36,344 nt of DNA. It comes from Bacteroidota bacterium (GTDB taxonomy: Bacteria > Bacteroidota > Ignavibacteria > Kryptoniales > JAKASW01). Of the stretch, positions 1-7,490 are shown one piece after another. The stretch lies in the NCBI GenBank assembly GCA_021811615.1, contig JAJZNW010000058.1, forward strand, positions 1-36,344, written 5' to 3'. The first letter of the stretch is position 1; the number at the start of each line of letters is the position of its first letter. The notes beneath the pieces were generated by a model, which worked only from the letters and a program-made list of their open reading frames with translations, was not told where the DNA came from and did no database searches. A program made the position numbers and the translations under genes.

Positions 1-855
1 AAGTCCGCTATCAGAGAACATCGGTTCGCTCCTCGCATTGGATACCTTGCCACCGACCCAGATCGACACACCGTCGTTCAGCGGATCGTTAAGCTTCATC
101 GCCGGGCATACCGTGTAGCAGTTCGCGCAGAACATGCACCTTTCTTCGATAACTTCCACGGAAGGTAAGCCTTCTATGGTGGCCGGCCTGATGGCTGCCG
201 TCGGGCATGCAGATACGACCGAGGGTATCTCGCACATCGCTTTCAGCTTATCGCGCTCGACTTTGGGAGGCCGGCGGTGAATCCCGAGAATGGCGATGTC
301 GGAACAGTGGACCGCGCCGCACATATTCAGACAGCAGGCAAGCGCTATCCTGAGTTTGCCCGGGAGCTTCATATCCGTGAAATACCCGACGAGCTCGTCC
401 ATCACAGACTTGACGACACCGGACGCGTCAGTCGCCGCCGAATGGCAGTGGACCCATCCCTGTGTATGGACTATGCTCGAAATAGAGTTTCCCATCCCGC
501 CGACCGGATGGCCGAGCGCACGCAGGTCCGCAATCAACGGATCGATCTTCGACGCGTCGGTCACGAGGAACTCGACGTTGTTGCGGCTGGTGAACCTCAG
601 GTAGCCGTCCGAATATTTGTCCGCGAGGTCCGCGTAGGCTCGAATCTTCTCGATGCTCAGAAGCCTCGGCGAGCCGGCCCGAACGGTGTACAGTTTTGCT
701 CCCGTTTCGGACACCGTCACCATGACGCCTGGCTTCAGGATCTCGTGGTATTTCCATTTCCCGTAGTTTTGCTTTATGATAGGCGGCAAAAATTTCTCGT
801 AATGCGGCGGACCGATATCGGTTTTTCTTTGCGGTTTCGGTTGAACTTCAGGCAT
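1..855 (-). CDS. dsrB: Dissimilatory sulfite reductase beta subunit DsrB (3' end beyond window)
   Basis: Beta subunit of the cytoplasmic siroheme sulfite reductase that pairs with DsrA to reduce sulfite, delivering sulfur onto DsrC. The frame is open from an ATG at 855 (SD AAGGAG, 5 nt upstream) to the left edge, giving 285 codons, so roughly the last quarter is missing. Visible motifs are [12 protein letters not shown] followed by [14 protein letters not shown], which supply the Cys ... Cys-Cys-x3-Cys ligands of the siroheme-coupled [4Fe-4S] cluster, and a ferredoxin insert [12 protein letters not shown] (C-x2-C-x2-C-x3-C). It lies downstream of dsrA on the same strand, but across a 166-nt gap that carries a periodic repeat. 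dsrC and other dsr genes, if present, would lie past the left edge. Identity is very secure; direction of catalysis is inferred from DsrA. Confidence 0.97.
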   Translation of the reverse strand, partial: MPEVQPKPQRKTDIGPPHYEKFLPPIIKQNYGKWKYHEILKPGVMVTVSETGAKLYTVRAGSPRLLSIEKIRAYADLADKYSDGYLRFTSRNNVEFLVTDASKIDPLIADLRALGHPVGGMGNSISSIVHTQGWVHCHSAATDASGVVKSVMDELVGYFTDMKLPGKLRIALACCLNMCGAVHCSDIAILGIHRRPPKVERDKLKAMCEIPSVVSACPTAAIRPATIEGLPSVEVIEERCMFCANCYTVCPAMKLNDPLNDGVSIWVGGKVSNARSEPMFSDSGL

Positions 856-895
856 TTCAGCTCCTTAGAGAGACTTGTTTGTAAGCATTTAAGAA

Positions 896-950
896 AATAC
901 TAAGCTCTAAATCCCAAACTCGAAACAATCACGAAATCCAAAATCGCAAC
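896..950. repeat. T/G-rich track with about 7-nt periodicity in the dsrA-dsrB gap
   Basis: In dsr orientation this reads as degenerate units about 7 nt long, such as GATTTTG, GATTTCG, TTCGAGT, TTGGGAT, TTAGAGC and TTAGTAT. It fills the middle of an unusually wide dsrA-dsrB gap; these genes are normally separated by only tens of bases. The composition looks like the short tandem tracks found between genes in many environmental bacterial genomes. The exact boundaries are uncertain because the units are imperfect. Confidence 0.5.
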
Positions 951-1021
951 CTGAAAGACAGGAGGACTCTTTTCCGGCGTAGTGGTTTTCTGCATTTCTA
1001 AACTCGTTCATTTGAATTTGT

Positions 1022-2233
1022 TTAGGGTTTAGGATTTTCTTCAGATTCGTCTTCTTCAAAATATTCTTCATAAAACACGTAAGGGTTCTCCCTCGGATGG
1101 GCGACCATTTCCGGAGTCGGCTCCACGCCGATCGCCTCGAGGAAATTTCCCATCCCGACCCTTTGAATAAATTCGCCGACTCTCTCCCGGTTCTTCCCGT
1201 TCTCCGACCAGACTTCATGAATTTTGTCGACGAGCTCGATCAGCTCGGTGTATGGCGGTACAAGTTTGATGAACGGTATAAGGACCGAAGAGAGAAGAGC
1301 TCCTTCCACGATGGGTGCCTTTGCGCCGATAAGTATGCAGGCACCGCGATCCTTGCCGGGGGCGAGCGCCTTCGGCATGGCGTTTATGCAGTGCATGCAT
1401 TTGACACACGCCTTGTTGTCTATCTTCAGCTTCTTTCCATCCCATTCCATGCATTTCGCCGGACAGTTCCCGACGACATCCTTCTGTATGTCCATCCCTG
1501 CTTTAGCATACTCGGTCACGGCAGCTTCGTCGACCTGGATGTCGTCTCTCCAGGTCCCGATGATCGACATATCCGAGCGCGCGATTGCTGCCACGCAGTC
1601 GTTCGGGCAGCCCGACATCTTGAATTTCCATTTGTATGGAAACGCCGGCCTGTGGAGCTCATCCTGGTAATGCATCGTGAGGAAATAGGTAAGTGCCATA
1701 GTATCGTAGCATGCCCACTCGCACCGCGCCATTCCGCAGCAACAGCTCGGAGTCCTGACGTCAGAACCGGAGCCACCGAGATCGAAACCGAGATCCGTCA
1801 ACTCTTTGAAAGTCGGTTCGAGCTCTTCGGTCCTCGTGCCCAGGAAGACAAGGTCACCGGTGGAGCCGTGCATGTTCGTCAGGCCAGACCCATGCTTCTC
1901 CCATATGTCGCACAGCTTTCTCAGCACGTCGGATGTGTAGAACCATCCAGCCGGCTGGTTGATGCGCATCGTGTGGAAATGAGAAACGTTCGGGAACTCG
2001 TCCGGCAGATCGGAATATCTTCCGATGACCCCGCCACCATACCCGAGCACGCCGACGATCCCGCCATGCTTCCAGTGTCCGATCTTCTCCTCGTAGGAAC
2101 GCTCGAGCTGGCCCAACAAATCGTTAGCCATCGCATTCTTGTCCGCAGCACTCTTTATCTCCTTGACAAAACTTGGCCATTCTCCCTTTTCAAGTTCATC
2201 CAGCTTCGGGGTCTTTCTTTTTTTGTCAGGCAT
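1022..2233 (-). CDS. dsrA: Dissimilatory sulfite reductase alpha subunit DsrA
   Basis: Catalytic alpha subunit (403 aa) of the DsrAB siroheme sulfite reductase. The siroheme-[4Fe-4S] ligands are C165-x5-C171 ([15 protein letters not shown]) and C209-x3-C213 (SGCPNDC). The ferredoxin domain shows NCPAKC near residue 257 and CVKCMHC at 276-282. Segments such as [20 protein letters not shown] and NMHGSTGD match my memory of reductive bacterial DsrA (Desulfovibrio type) better than of oxidative Allochromatium-type DsrA, so I read it as a sulfite reducer. It is slightly shorter than the roughly 437 aa of Desulfovibrio, mainly at the C-terminus. The ATG at 2233 has SD AAAGGAG. A hairpin and a promoter-like element upstream suggest its own transcript, separate from the transposase-like gene. 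No frameshift is seen. Confidence 0.98.
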   Translation of the reverse strand: MPDKKRKTPKLDELEKGEWPSFVKEIKSAADKNAMANDLLGQLERSYEEKIGHWKHGGIVGVLGYGGGVIGRYSDLPDEFPNVSHFHTMRINQPAGWFYTSDVLRKLCDIWEKHGSGLTNMHGSTGDLVFLGTRTEELEPTFKELTDLGFDLGGSGSDVRTPSCCCGMARCEWACYDTMALTYFLTMHYQDELHRPAFPYKWKFKMSGCPNDCVAAIARSDMSIIGTWRDDIQVDEAAVTEYAKAGMDIQKDVVGNCPAKCMEWDGKKLKIDNKACVKCMHCINAMPKALAPGKDRGACILIGAKAPIVEGALLSSVLIPFIKLVPPYTELIELVDKIHEVWSENGKNRERVGEFIQRVGMGNFLEAIGVEPTPEMVAHPRENPYVFYEEYFEEDESEENPKP

Positions 2234-2306
2234 TTTCGCTCCTTTGTTTGACTGATTTCATTGAGAACATAAACGGGAGTCGATGTGGAAACAAGAAACG
2301 GAGGGG

Positions 2307-2325
2307 TTTTTGTATTCTACGTGTT
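2307..2325 (-). promoter_or_regulatory. Promoter-like element A upstream of dsrA
   Basis: The plus strand carries TTGTATTC at 2310-2317 (in gene direction GAATACAA), about 77 nt before the dsrA ATG. The same 8-mer, TTGTAT[C/T]C, occurs in the same orientation upstream of the HdrD-like gene, the 122-aa membrane protein gene and the second GH3 gene. Matching with element B extends leftwards through GAAACAA and GGAGG blocks. It may be an extended -10 region (TACAAA/T) or an operator. No convincing -35 is visible here. Confidence 0.4.
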
Positions 2326-2383
2326 GAGTCGGGACGACATCACTCAAAGTGAAGAAGGTGTAACAGCGCGATGATGTGGGTCA

Positions 2384-2410
2384 GAAAACAGTCCGTCGCC
2401 CCGCGGACTG
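2384..2410 (-). terminator. Probable terminator between the transposase-like gene and dsrA
   Basis: CAGTCCG (2389-2395) and CGGACTG (2404-2410) form a perfect 7-bp stem with an 8-nt loop. In the minus direction the stem is followed by TTTTCTG, a short U-tract. It lies between the transposase-like gene (stop at 2578) and dsrA, so it would end readthrough from that gene or act in the dsrA leader. The rest of the 344-nt gap 2234-2577 holds element A and no other gene that I can support. Confidence 0.45.
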
Positions 2411-2577
2411 CGACATGCCACTTCAAGAATTAACGACCGGAATTGAAATCAGGCCGTGTAGGATACAATCACGTCACGGAGTAAGCACGTTCATGACAAT
2501 TCCAACGCGGCATTATCGATCGCGCCGTTGGCGATATCGCACTTTCATCTTCAGCAGGAGCTTGCCGGCAATGCAGG

Positions 2578-3708
2578 TTACTTGACCGGGATCTGGAGCG
2601 ACCTCACCGCAAGCTCGACGACAAAGTTCCTGGTGGCTGGATCGTCGAGAGGCAACCGAAGCGGCCGCGGGAGCGTCCCGCAATTGAAATTTCTGAAGTG
2701 AGTCTCACACGGATACTGAAGATAAAGCGAGAGCCTGCTGAAGCCTATTGGCAGCGGCTCGAGCATCCACCACGCTATCCACGCATTGACCACCGGATAA
2801 GGATCGTATTTAATCATATGAAATTTTTCAAACCTCTTCTCGAAGGCCCCCAGCAATCCTTCAAATCGCGTACAAGGCTGCTGTACCATCCTTTCCTGGA
2901 GACGCTTCAGAAAGTACTCCTTCGAATTCAGAACTATCTGTTTCATGCGCTTGTCCTTGAAAATTACCAGGTAGTCCTCCAGCCTGCACGAACCGTCATT
3001 TATGTGGTCTCTCACCGCCTCAAGAATCAACTTCCGGGTATCGAACGAGTGGCTCAGTTCTTCCTTCAGTTGTTTGTCGTAACATGTTCTCGTGAAATTG
3101 TGAAGGGTCTCGGAGTACGGGAATACGACCTTCAGCGCATCTTCGACCACCTTGAATCCATAGGACATGAAAGTGGGACAGGCAAATCCCCTGCAATTCA
3201 TCCTGTCAAGCAAGGACAACCAGACATTCTCAGATTCGCAATCGCCGATCTCGAACCCGAGCACGACAGTCGAGAGGGCGTCTATCGCAAGCGCGAGATA
3301 CATCGAATGCTCGCTGCTGTCGCTCACCTTCGCTTTGAATTTCTTCCCGACAAGATGTATGAGGCGCGATTCATGCTTGGGAGTACAAGCATCCAGGTAT
3401 TCCTCCCACGATGAACAACCTGCCAGGTATTCCCTTATCTTCTGATTGATCCTGATGGGAGAACTTCGAAATATCGATCTCAAATCTCTGTAGGAACTGC
3501 CGTTGAGATAAGATTCCGCCAAAGCTCCGACATCTGGACCCGGCCTGCTGCAGCCGTTCTTTACCCAGGTCCTTTTACAGGAGAGACATCTGTAGCGAAG
3601 AGTATTCGCCGAAGTCCTTCCATGCTTCACTATTCTCGAACTGCGACAGAAAGGACAAACCTGACGGGTTTGAGTCTCCAACAATTCCGTTGGCAATTGT
3701 AATGTCAT
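2578..3708 (-). CDS. IS256/Mutator-like transposase homologue with missing catalytic residues
   Basis: 376 aa. The N-terminus is a zinc ribbon (CPFC near residue 18, CLSC near 43), followed by a probable helix-turn-helix and a core resembling IS256/MULE transposases: LGFEIGDCESENVWLSLLD, then a segment ending EDALKVVFP, as in the family pattern LGfwlG.ESa.fW...L and sDGl.Gl.eAi..vFP. By this by-eye alignment the first Asp position reads HLVGKKF rather than xxDATYf, and the second reads MSYGFK rather than xSDGLK, so two DDE carboxylates appear lost although the frame is intact. The ATG at 3708 has a strong SD (GGAGG). It separates the membrane complex from dsrAB. I saw no clear terminal inverted repeats or target duplication. 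It could be a decayed insertion, a domesticated DNA-binding protein, or a family that I have misaligned. Confidence 0.6.
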   Translation of the reverse strand: MTLQLPTELLETQTRQVCPFCRSSRIVKHGRTSANTLRYRCLSCKRTWVKNGCSRPGPDVGALAESYLNGSSYRDLRSIFRSSPIRINQKIREYLAGCSSWEEYLDACTPKHESRLIHLVGKKFKAKVSDSSEHSMYLALAIDALSTVVLGFEIGDCESENVWLSLLDRMNCRGFACPTFMSYGFKVVEDALKVVFPYSETLHNFTRTCYDKQLKEELSHSFDTRKLILEAVRDHINDGSCRLEDYLVIFKDKRMKQIVLNSKEYFLKRLQERMVQQPCTRFEGLLGAFEKRFEKFHMIKYDPYPVVNAWIAWWMLEPLPIGFSRLSLYLQYPCETHFRNFNCGTLPRPLRLPLDDPATRNFVVELAVRSLQIPVK

Positions 3709-4226
3709 GGATCTTCACCTCCATCTGTCGATACGATTCATCCTGCCCCATTTGATTTCACGATCCGCAGGGCGAACACCTTGTGAAAGTGACGTGTCTC
3801 CCGTAATGTATCTTGAACAAGTGGGCTAATAATCCTTCCTGCATTACCTTCATCGTCGTTCCGCTTCGTTATCTCAAGATGTTCCAATCTTTATGCCGGA
3901 TTTCCCCGCCGAACTTCTCATCGGCATTTCCGATGGACGTGGTAGCCCTGTTCATTTAAACAACACGGTGAGAGGGAGCTTCCGATGCTCCATGCTGGAG
4001 CGAGAAAAGGCTGGACGCGTTTCCCCTTTTTTGCCCGCATTTAGGATGGTCCTGGGATAAGTCCCATTTCACCACTGACCAATCAGAACCGACACCGCTG
4101 ATCCTACTTGCGCACATTGGGGCAAGATGGGCTATCAATCAACCCGCATAGAAGTCAGCGTTCCGATGACTGGACAACCGGGGCGCGTCCGTTATCTCCA
4201 AATGAAATGACGGCGCACGACCTAGT
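3709..4226. other. 518-nt gap without a supported gene
   Basis: It separates the HybB-cytochrome gene from the transposase-like gene. I see a short perfect hairpin at 3987-4001 (GCTCCA, loop TGC, TGGAGC), with no U-tract in the minus direction. ORFs here are short and lack a plausible ribosome-binding site. It may hold the right end of the transposase-derived insertion or an unrecognised intergenic repeat. Confidence 0.4.
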
Positions 4227-6140
4227 TCACTTAACGCCCGGGACCGGCGTCGGAAGAACTACGTTGTCAAAACGCGGCAAGGTAACATCCCACTTCATTC
4301 CGGCCCTCAACCCCGGGGGTGTCCCGGTTCGATGACATGTCGAACACAGCGCTAGATTCGGCTTGTCTTTTAGTACTCGCGATTCAATTGTATGACACGA
4401 CACGCACAGCTTATGCATAGCGTCGACGTAGGACGGTATAAAGTAGGCGTCCGCGCCATTTCCCGCCGTGTCCGCGAAAGTGTAGGACGGGTGACATCCG
4501 GTACACTTCCTGGCCGTCTGCGCTGTCCTGGTCTCGCCGGGAGTGTGGCAGTCGTCGCACTTAAGATTGGCACCGCTGCTGGAGGCATGCCAATCGTGCC
4601 TGAAGAAATCGACTTCACTGTACATGCTCGTGTGACATTCCCAGCAAATGCTCAGTTTCTCTCCGGGCAGATTCAGATGATGGCAGACGAGACAGCTGTC
4701 CGCTCCAGTCCGGAGCACATAATGTATGCTGTCTAATGTCATCGACGATATCTTGCCGTTTCGCATCCAACCGATATGAGCCTGATGAGGAAACTCGACA
4801 TATTGGCTGTCCCTGTTGCCGTTGATGCAGAGCGTATCGATCCCGCTCGCCGGACGAACTGTCACGTTCTCGATCCCTTCGGCGTGAAGTTTCTTCCCGG
4901 AGATCAGGGCCATCCCTATCGCAAAGCTGATCACGAAGGCGAGAGTATGTCTTGTCAAAGCGCTCGTCTTCGGATTGCCGAGCCAGGCACCGGAGACACG
5001 ATCGAAGAGAGGAGGAGTGTGAGCAAGCGCTTCCGGATCGCGCGGCTGGATATCCCAAACGTGGAAAGTCTCGATAAGGAAAATGAAGACCAGCGCCGCC
5101 GTCGAAAGAATGCCGATGCTCAGAACGACCTCCATCCAGGACGGAGTGTACCACAACGTCGCATCGCGCATCGCGAAGCCACCGATGTCTATCCTGTTCA
5201 GCACAACACCGAGGATTCCTATCGATGTCCCTATCCACTGAACCTTTCGATTCGCGCACCACTTCGGCACAACGAACATGACGAAAGGAATGACTGTCGA
5301 CAGAAGCAGTTCACCGACATACAGGTAGCTCCTCCAGCTACCCTCGAACAGGAGACCGACCTTCCCCTCCAACACAACATCCCCGATCTTCACAAGGAAG
5401 TACAGACCGAGTATCCACACACTGAGGCTGCAAAGCAGGCGCACCAGATCTGTTTCCAACTTCCGGCGGTACATCCAGTGGAGTGCCAGCGTCTCGAAAG
5501 CGAGCATCAGGAGTCCGCCCGCAATCGCAGAAATGAAAAACTCGATGGGGATTATGTGCGAATAGAACAACGGGAACAACCGCCGCGGCATGATGAGGAA
5601 TAACGTTCCAAGTGAGGATTGGTGCAAAGTTGAAAGCATTATTCCCAGAAGGACTATCGGGAAACGAAATTTCAGAAGGAACTTCCTGACGGCAGCGTAA
5701 CGGCTCGTACTTTCAAGCGGGACGGGGAGAAGCTCGAGCACCAACACCGTTGTATAAAGCATCACGCACCACCCCACTTCGAAAAGCGGCGAGTGCGGGT
5801 TCCAATAGATTATCATGTGCCATATGTTCCAGGGAAGCCCGAGGTCGAATATCAGGCTTACAACGAACGAGCTGTAGCCGAGGAATGCGGTCAGTATCGC
5901 TATCCTGACGAGAGAGTGGAACTTCTCGCGCTTCATCATATAAAAGATGGCACCTATTACAAATCCACCCGCGGACAAAGCGACCCAGCTGAGTTTGAAA
6001 CCGATCCAAAAACCCCATGGCACTTCGTCGTTCAGGTTTGTGGTCGCACCCAAACCGAAGACGAACCTATTGAGCGCAATAGCCGCTGCCAGCCCGGTGA
6101 TCAGCCAGAGGACGATCTTCGTGTTATGAACCCTATTCAT
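4227..6140 (-). CDS. HybB/NrfD-type quinone membrane subunit fused to a hexahaem cytochrome c
   Basis: 637 aa in two parts. Residues 1 to about 380 form a HybB-type member of the NrfD superfamily with about ten membrane helices (beginning KIVLWLITGLAAAIALNRF), the part that exchanges electrons with menaquinone in DsrP, HmcC and HybB. An eleventh helix (about 398-416) would place the C-terminus in the periplasm. That domain carries six CxxCH haem sites: CLVCH 483, CWECH 499, CDDCH 528, CTGCH 546, CVSCH 579, CSTCH 599. Extra histidines such as FPHQAH and FFRHDWH are candidate distal ligands. DsrP and DsrJ (or HmcC and HmcA) are normally separate proteins; here one frame covers both, with no sign of an internal junction error. 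Its ATG overlaps the HybA-like gene by 8 nt (ATGAATAG), implying translational coupling. The role in a DsrMKJOP/Hmc-like complex is inferred from context. Confidence 0.85.
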   Translation of the reverse strand: MNRVHNTKIVLWLITGLAAAIALNRFVFGLGATTNLNDEVPWGFWIGFKLSWVALSAGGFVIGAIFYMMKREKFHSLVRIAILTAFLGYSSFVVSLIFDLGLPWNIWHMIIYWNPHSPLFEVGWCVMLYTTVLVLELLPVPLESTSRYAAVRKFLLKFRFPIVLLGIMLSTLHQSSLGTLFLIMPRRLFPLFYSHIIPIEFFISAIAGGLLMLAFETLALHWMYRRKLETDLVRLLCSLSVWILGLYFLVKIGDVVLEGKVGLLFEGSWRSYLYVGELLLSTVIPFVMFVVPKWCANRKVQWIGTSIGILGVVLNRIDIGGFAMRDATLWYTPSWMEVVLSIGILSTAALVFIFLIETFHVWDIQPRDPEALAHTPPLFDRVSGAWLGNPKTSALTRHTLAFVISFAIGMALISGKKLHAEGIENVTVRPASGIDTLCINGNRDSQYVEFPHQAHIGWMRNGKISSMTLDSIHYVLRTGADSCLVCHHLNLPGEKLSICWECHTSMYSEVDFFRHDWHASSSGANLKCDDCHTPGETRTAQTARKCTGCHPSYTFADTAGNGADAYFIPSYVDAMHKLCVSCHTIESRVLKDKPNLALCSTCHRTGTPPGLRAGMKWDVTLPRFDNVVLPTPVPGVK

Positions 6141-6903
6141 GTGTGGAATCCTCTTTCTTGCTTTTCTCCTCGCTCAACTTCATTCTTCGCTTGATAATCC
6201 AGCTGAGTCCGAGCATGACACCGCCCATGCCGAAGAAGGCGTACGGGACCGCATCCATAGCAGGCGAAGTCTCTTTCGGAAGGGGCATGTCGACTGGACG
6301 GGTTTGATACGAAAGGAAATCTAGATCGATATCGGAGATATAAAGCACCGAGGTCCCGCCGACTTCGCTTTCTCCCCAGACCCTGTCTATATACTTTCCA
6401 GGATGTTCTCTAATTCTCTTGTGGGCTTCTTTCAACAGAGCATCCCGATCGCCGAAGATCGTGGCGTGCTCGGGACACGACTCCGTACACGCAGGCTGTT
6501 TGCCCTCTTTAATCCTGTCGTAACAAAGGATGCACTTCTCGACATGAGGCACGGTCTGGTCCCAATCGTAGCGGGGGATACCGAACGGACATGCCATCAT
6601 ACAGTAACGGCAGCCCATGCACTTTGCGCTGTCGTAAATCACCGCGCCTATTTCAGTCTTATGCAATGCGCCGACGGGACACACCGACACGCAAGCCGGC
6701 TCGAGACAATGACGGCATTGCTTCCGGACATAATGGTCGCCAGGCTTCTGTATGATCGAAGTCCAGTTTTCAGCTGACAATCCGTCGTTCTTGTCCCAGA
6801 CTCTCGGCACATCCGCTTCGAGGTGATTCACCTCTTTGCACGCCTCCACGCACTTAAGGCAGCCGATACATTTAGTGACATCAGTCAGAATAGCTTTGCT
6901 CAA
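6133..6903 (-). CDS. HybA/HmcB/DsrO-like ferredoxin subunit with C-terminal membrane helix
   Basis: 256 aa, with four ferredoxin-type Cys groups: CIGCLKCVEAC (12-22), CRHCLEPACVSVCP, CMGCRYCMMACPFG and CILCYDRIKEG...CTESCP. This is the layout of the four-cluster electron-wire subunits HybA, FdnH, HmcB and DsrO. A single hydrophobic helix near residues 215-235 is followed by the basic tail KRRMK. Unlike typical DsrO and HybA there is no N-terminal Tat signal; the protein begins MSKAILTDVTKCIGC. The start is TTG at 6903, supported by SD GGGAGG five nt upstream. It is coupled by overlap to the HybB-cytochrome gene and probably passes electrons between the haem domain and the quinone module. The side of the membrane it occupies is uncertain. 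Confidence 0.88.
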   Translation of the reverse strand: MSKAILTDVTKCIGCLKCVEACKEVNHLEADVPRVWDKNDGLSAENWTSIIQKPGDHYVRKQCRHCLEPACVSVCPVGALHKTEIGAVIYDSAKCMGCRYCMMACPFGIPRYDWDQTVPHVEKCILCYDRIKEGKQPACTESCPEHATIFGDRDALLKEAHKRIREHPGKYIDRVWGESEVGGTSVLYISDIDLDFLSYQTRPVDMPLPKETSPAMDAVPYAFFGMGGVMLGLSWIIKRRMKLSEEKSKKEDSTHE

Positions 6904-6996
6904 AGTGGCCTCCCGTTTTCGTACGCCACGAATTCCATGGAGGACGAAACAGTTTTGTAGTATTGATACTCATTGACATGCCTGGAATGAGAAATA

Positions 6997-7036
6997 GTCA
7001 TCCGTTGTCATTCGTTGTCATCCGTTGTCATTCGTG
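6997..7036 (+). repeat. Four tandem 10-bp units, left of the four-helix-bundle gene
   Basis: Four exact-length decamers, GTCATCCGTT, GTCATTCGTT, GTCATCCGTT and GTCATTCGTG. The stop codon of the adjacent gene lies inside the array. It is the inverted counterpart of the array at 7419-7458. Confidence 0.85.
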
Positions 7037-7401
7037 GGACTCGCGGTTTTGCCGATGGACTTTATGTAATTGTTTAGTTTTACACCCAAGGTTTCCAGGT
7101 CATCTCCGAGATTCAGATAAGCTTTTTCTTCAATCAGTTTTCTGTCGAATGATTTCTTCAGCCAGGTCTTCGTCTCCGACAGCGAACCTCTCGAGTAGTA
7201 ACAGAATTGTTCGTTTTCCTTATAGAAATATCTTCCGAACCCTTCGCTGATGTTTGCGGCAACAGAATCCGCTGCTCTGGTAAACTGCTTCCCAATAGTA
7301 TCCTTTTCAAAGTAGGTCCAGCTCGCCACCACATCCCAGATCCTTTCTCCCATGTCCATGGCAAGTTGATACACCTGCAAATCGTCCAGTTTCTTCGGCA
7401 T
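7018..7401 (-). CDS. Four-helix-bundle protein (23S rRNA IVS-encoded family)
   Basis: About 127 aa, helical, with the family signature DLQVYQLAMDMGERIWD at the N-terminus and FTRAADSVAANISEGFGR in the middle, as in the four-helix-bundle/IVS family (TIGR02436 type). Relatives are encoded inside 23S rRNA intervening sequences or free in genomes, and related Avd proteins serve retroelements; no enzymatic activity is known. I prefer the ATG at 7401 (upstream GAGGTGA) over an in-frame TTG at 7434, because the latter lies inside the flanking repeat array. The gene sits between the NarI-like and HybA-like genes of one complex and is bracketed by inverted 10-bp repeat arrays, so it looks inserted. 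It probably plays no part in electron transfer. Confidence 0.85.
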   Translation of the reverse strand: MPKKLDDLQVYQLAMDMGERIWDVVASWTYFEKDTIGKQFTRAADSVAANISEGFGRYFYKENEQFCYYSRGSLSETKTWLKKSFDRKLIEEKAYLNLGDDLETLGVKLNNYIKSIGKTASPTNDNG

Positions 7402-7418
7402 CCTGCTCACCTCATGTT

Positions 7419-7458
7419 TATTAGTGACGACCAATGACCACCAGTGACCATTAGTGAC
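7419..7458 (-). repeat. Four tandem 10-bp units, right of the four-helix-bundle gene
   Basis: TATTAGTGAC, GACCAATGAC, CACCAGTGAC and CATTAGTGAC. Each unit ends in TGAC at a strict 10-nt step. In reverse complement the units begin GTCA, like the left array, so the two arrays are inverted relative to each other around the gene. Confidence 0.85.
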
Positions 7459-7490
7459 TTCTTGTATATCTCTCTATCTCGCACACTTTC

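Noticed and set aside
277-903. 208-aa plus-strand ORF over dsrB
   Set aside because: Antisense shadow of dsrB, which has all expected DsrB motifs in the opposite frame.
907-1218. 103-aa minus-strand ORF running through the dsrA 3' end into the spacer
   Set aside because: Out of frame with dsrA; its Phe-rich tail is the translated periodic repeat.
1097-2251. 384-aa plus-strand ORF over dsrA
   Set aside because: Antisense shadow of a clear full-length DsrA; no family resemblance.
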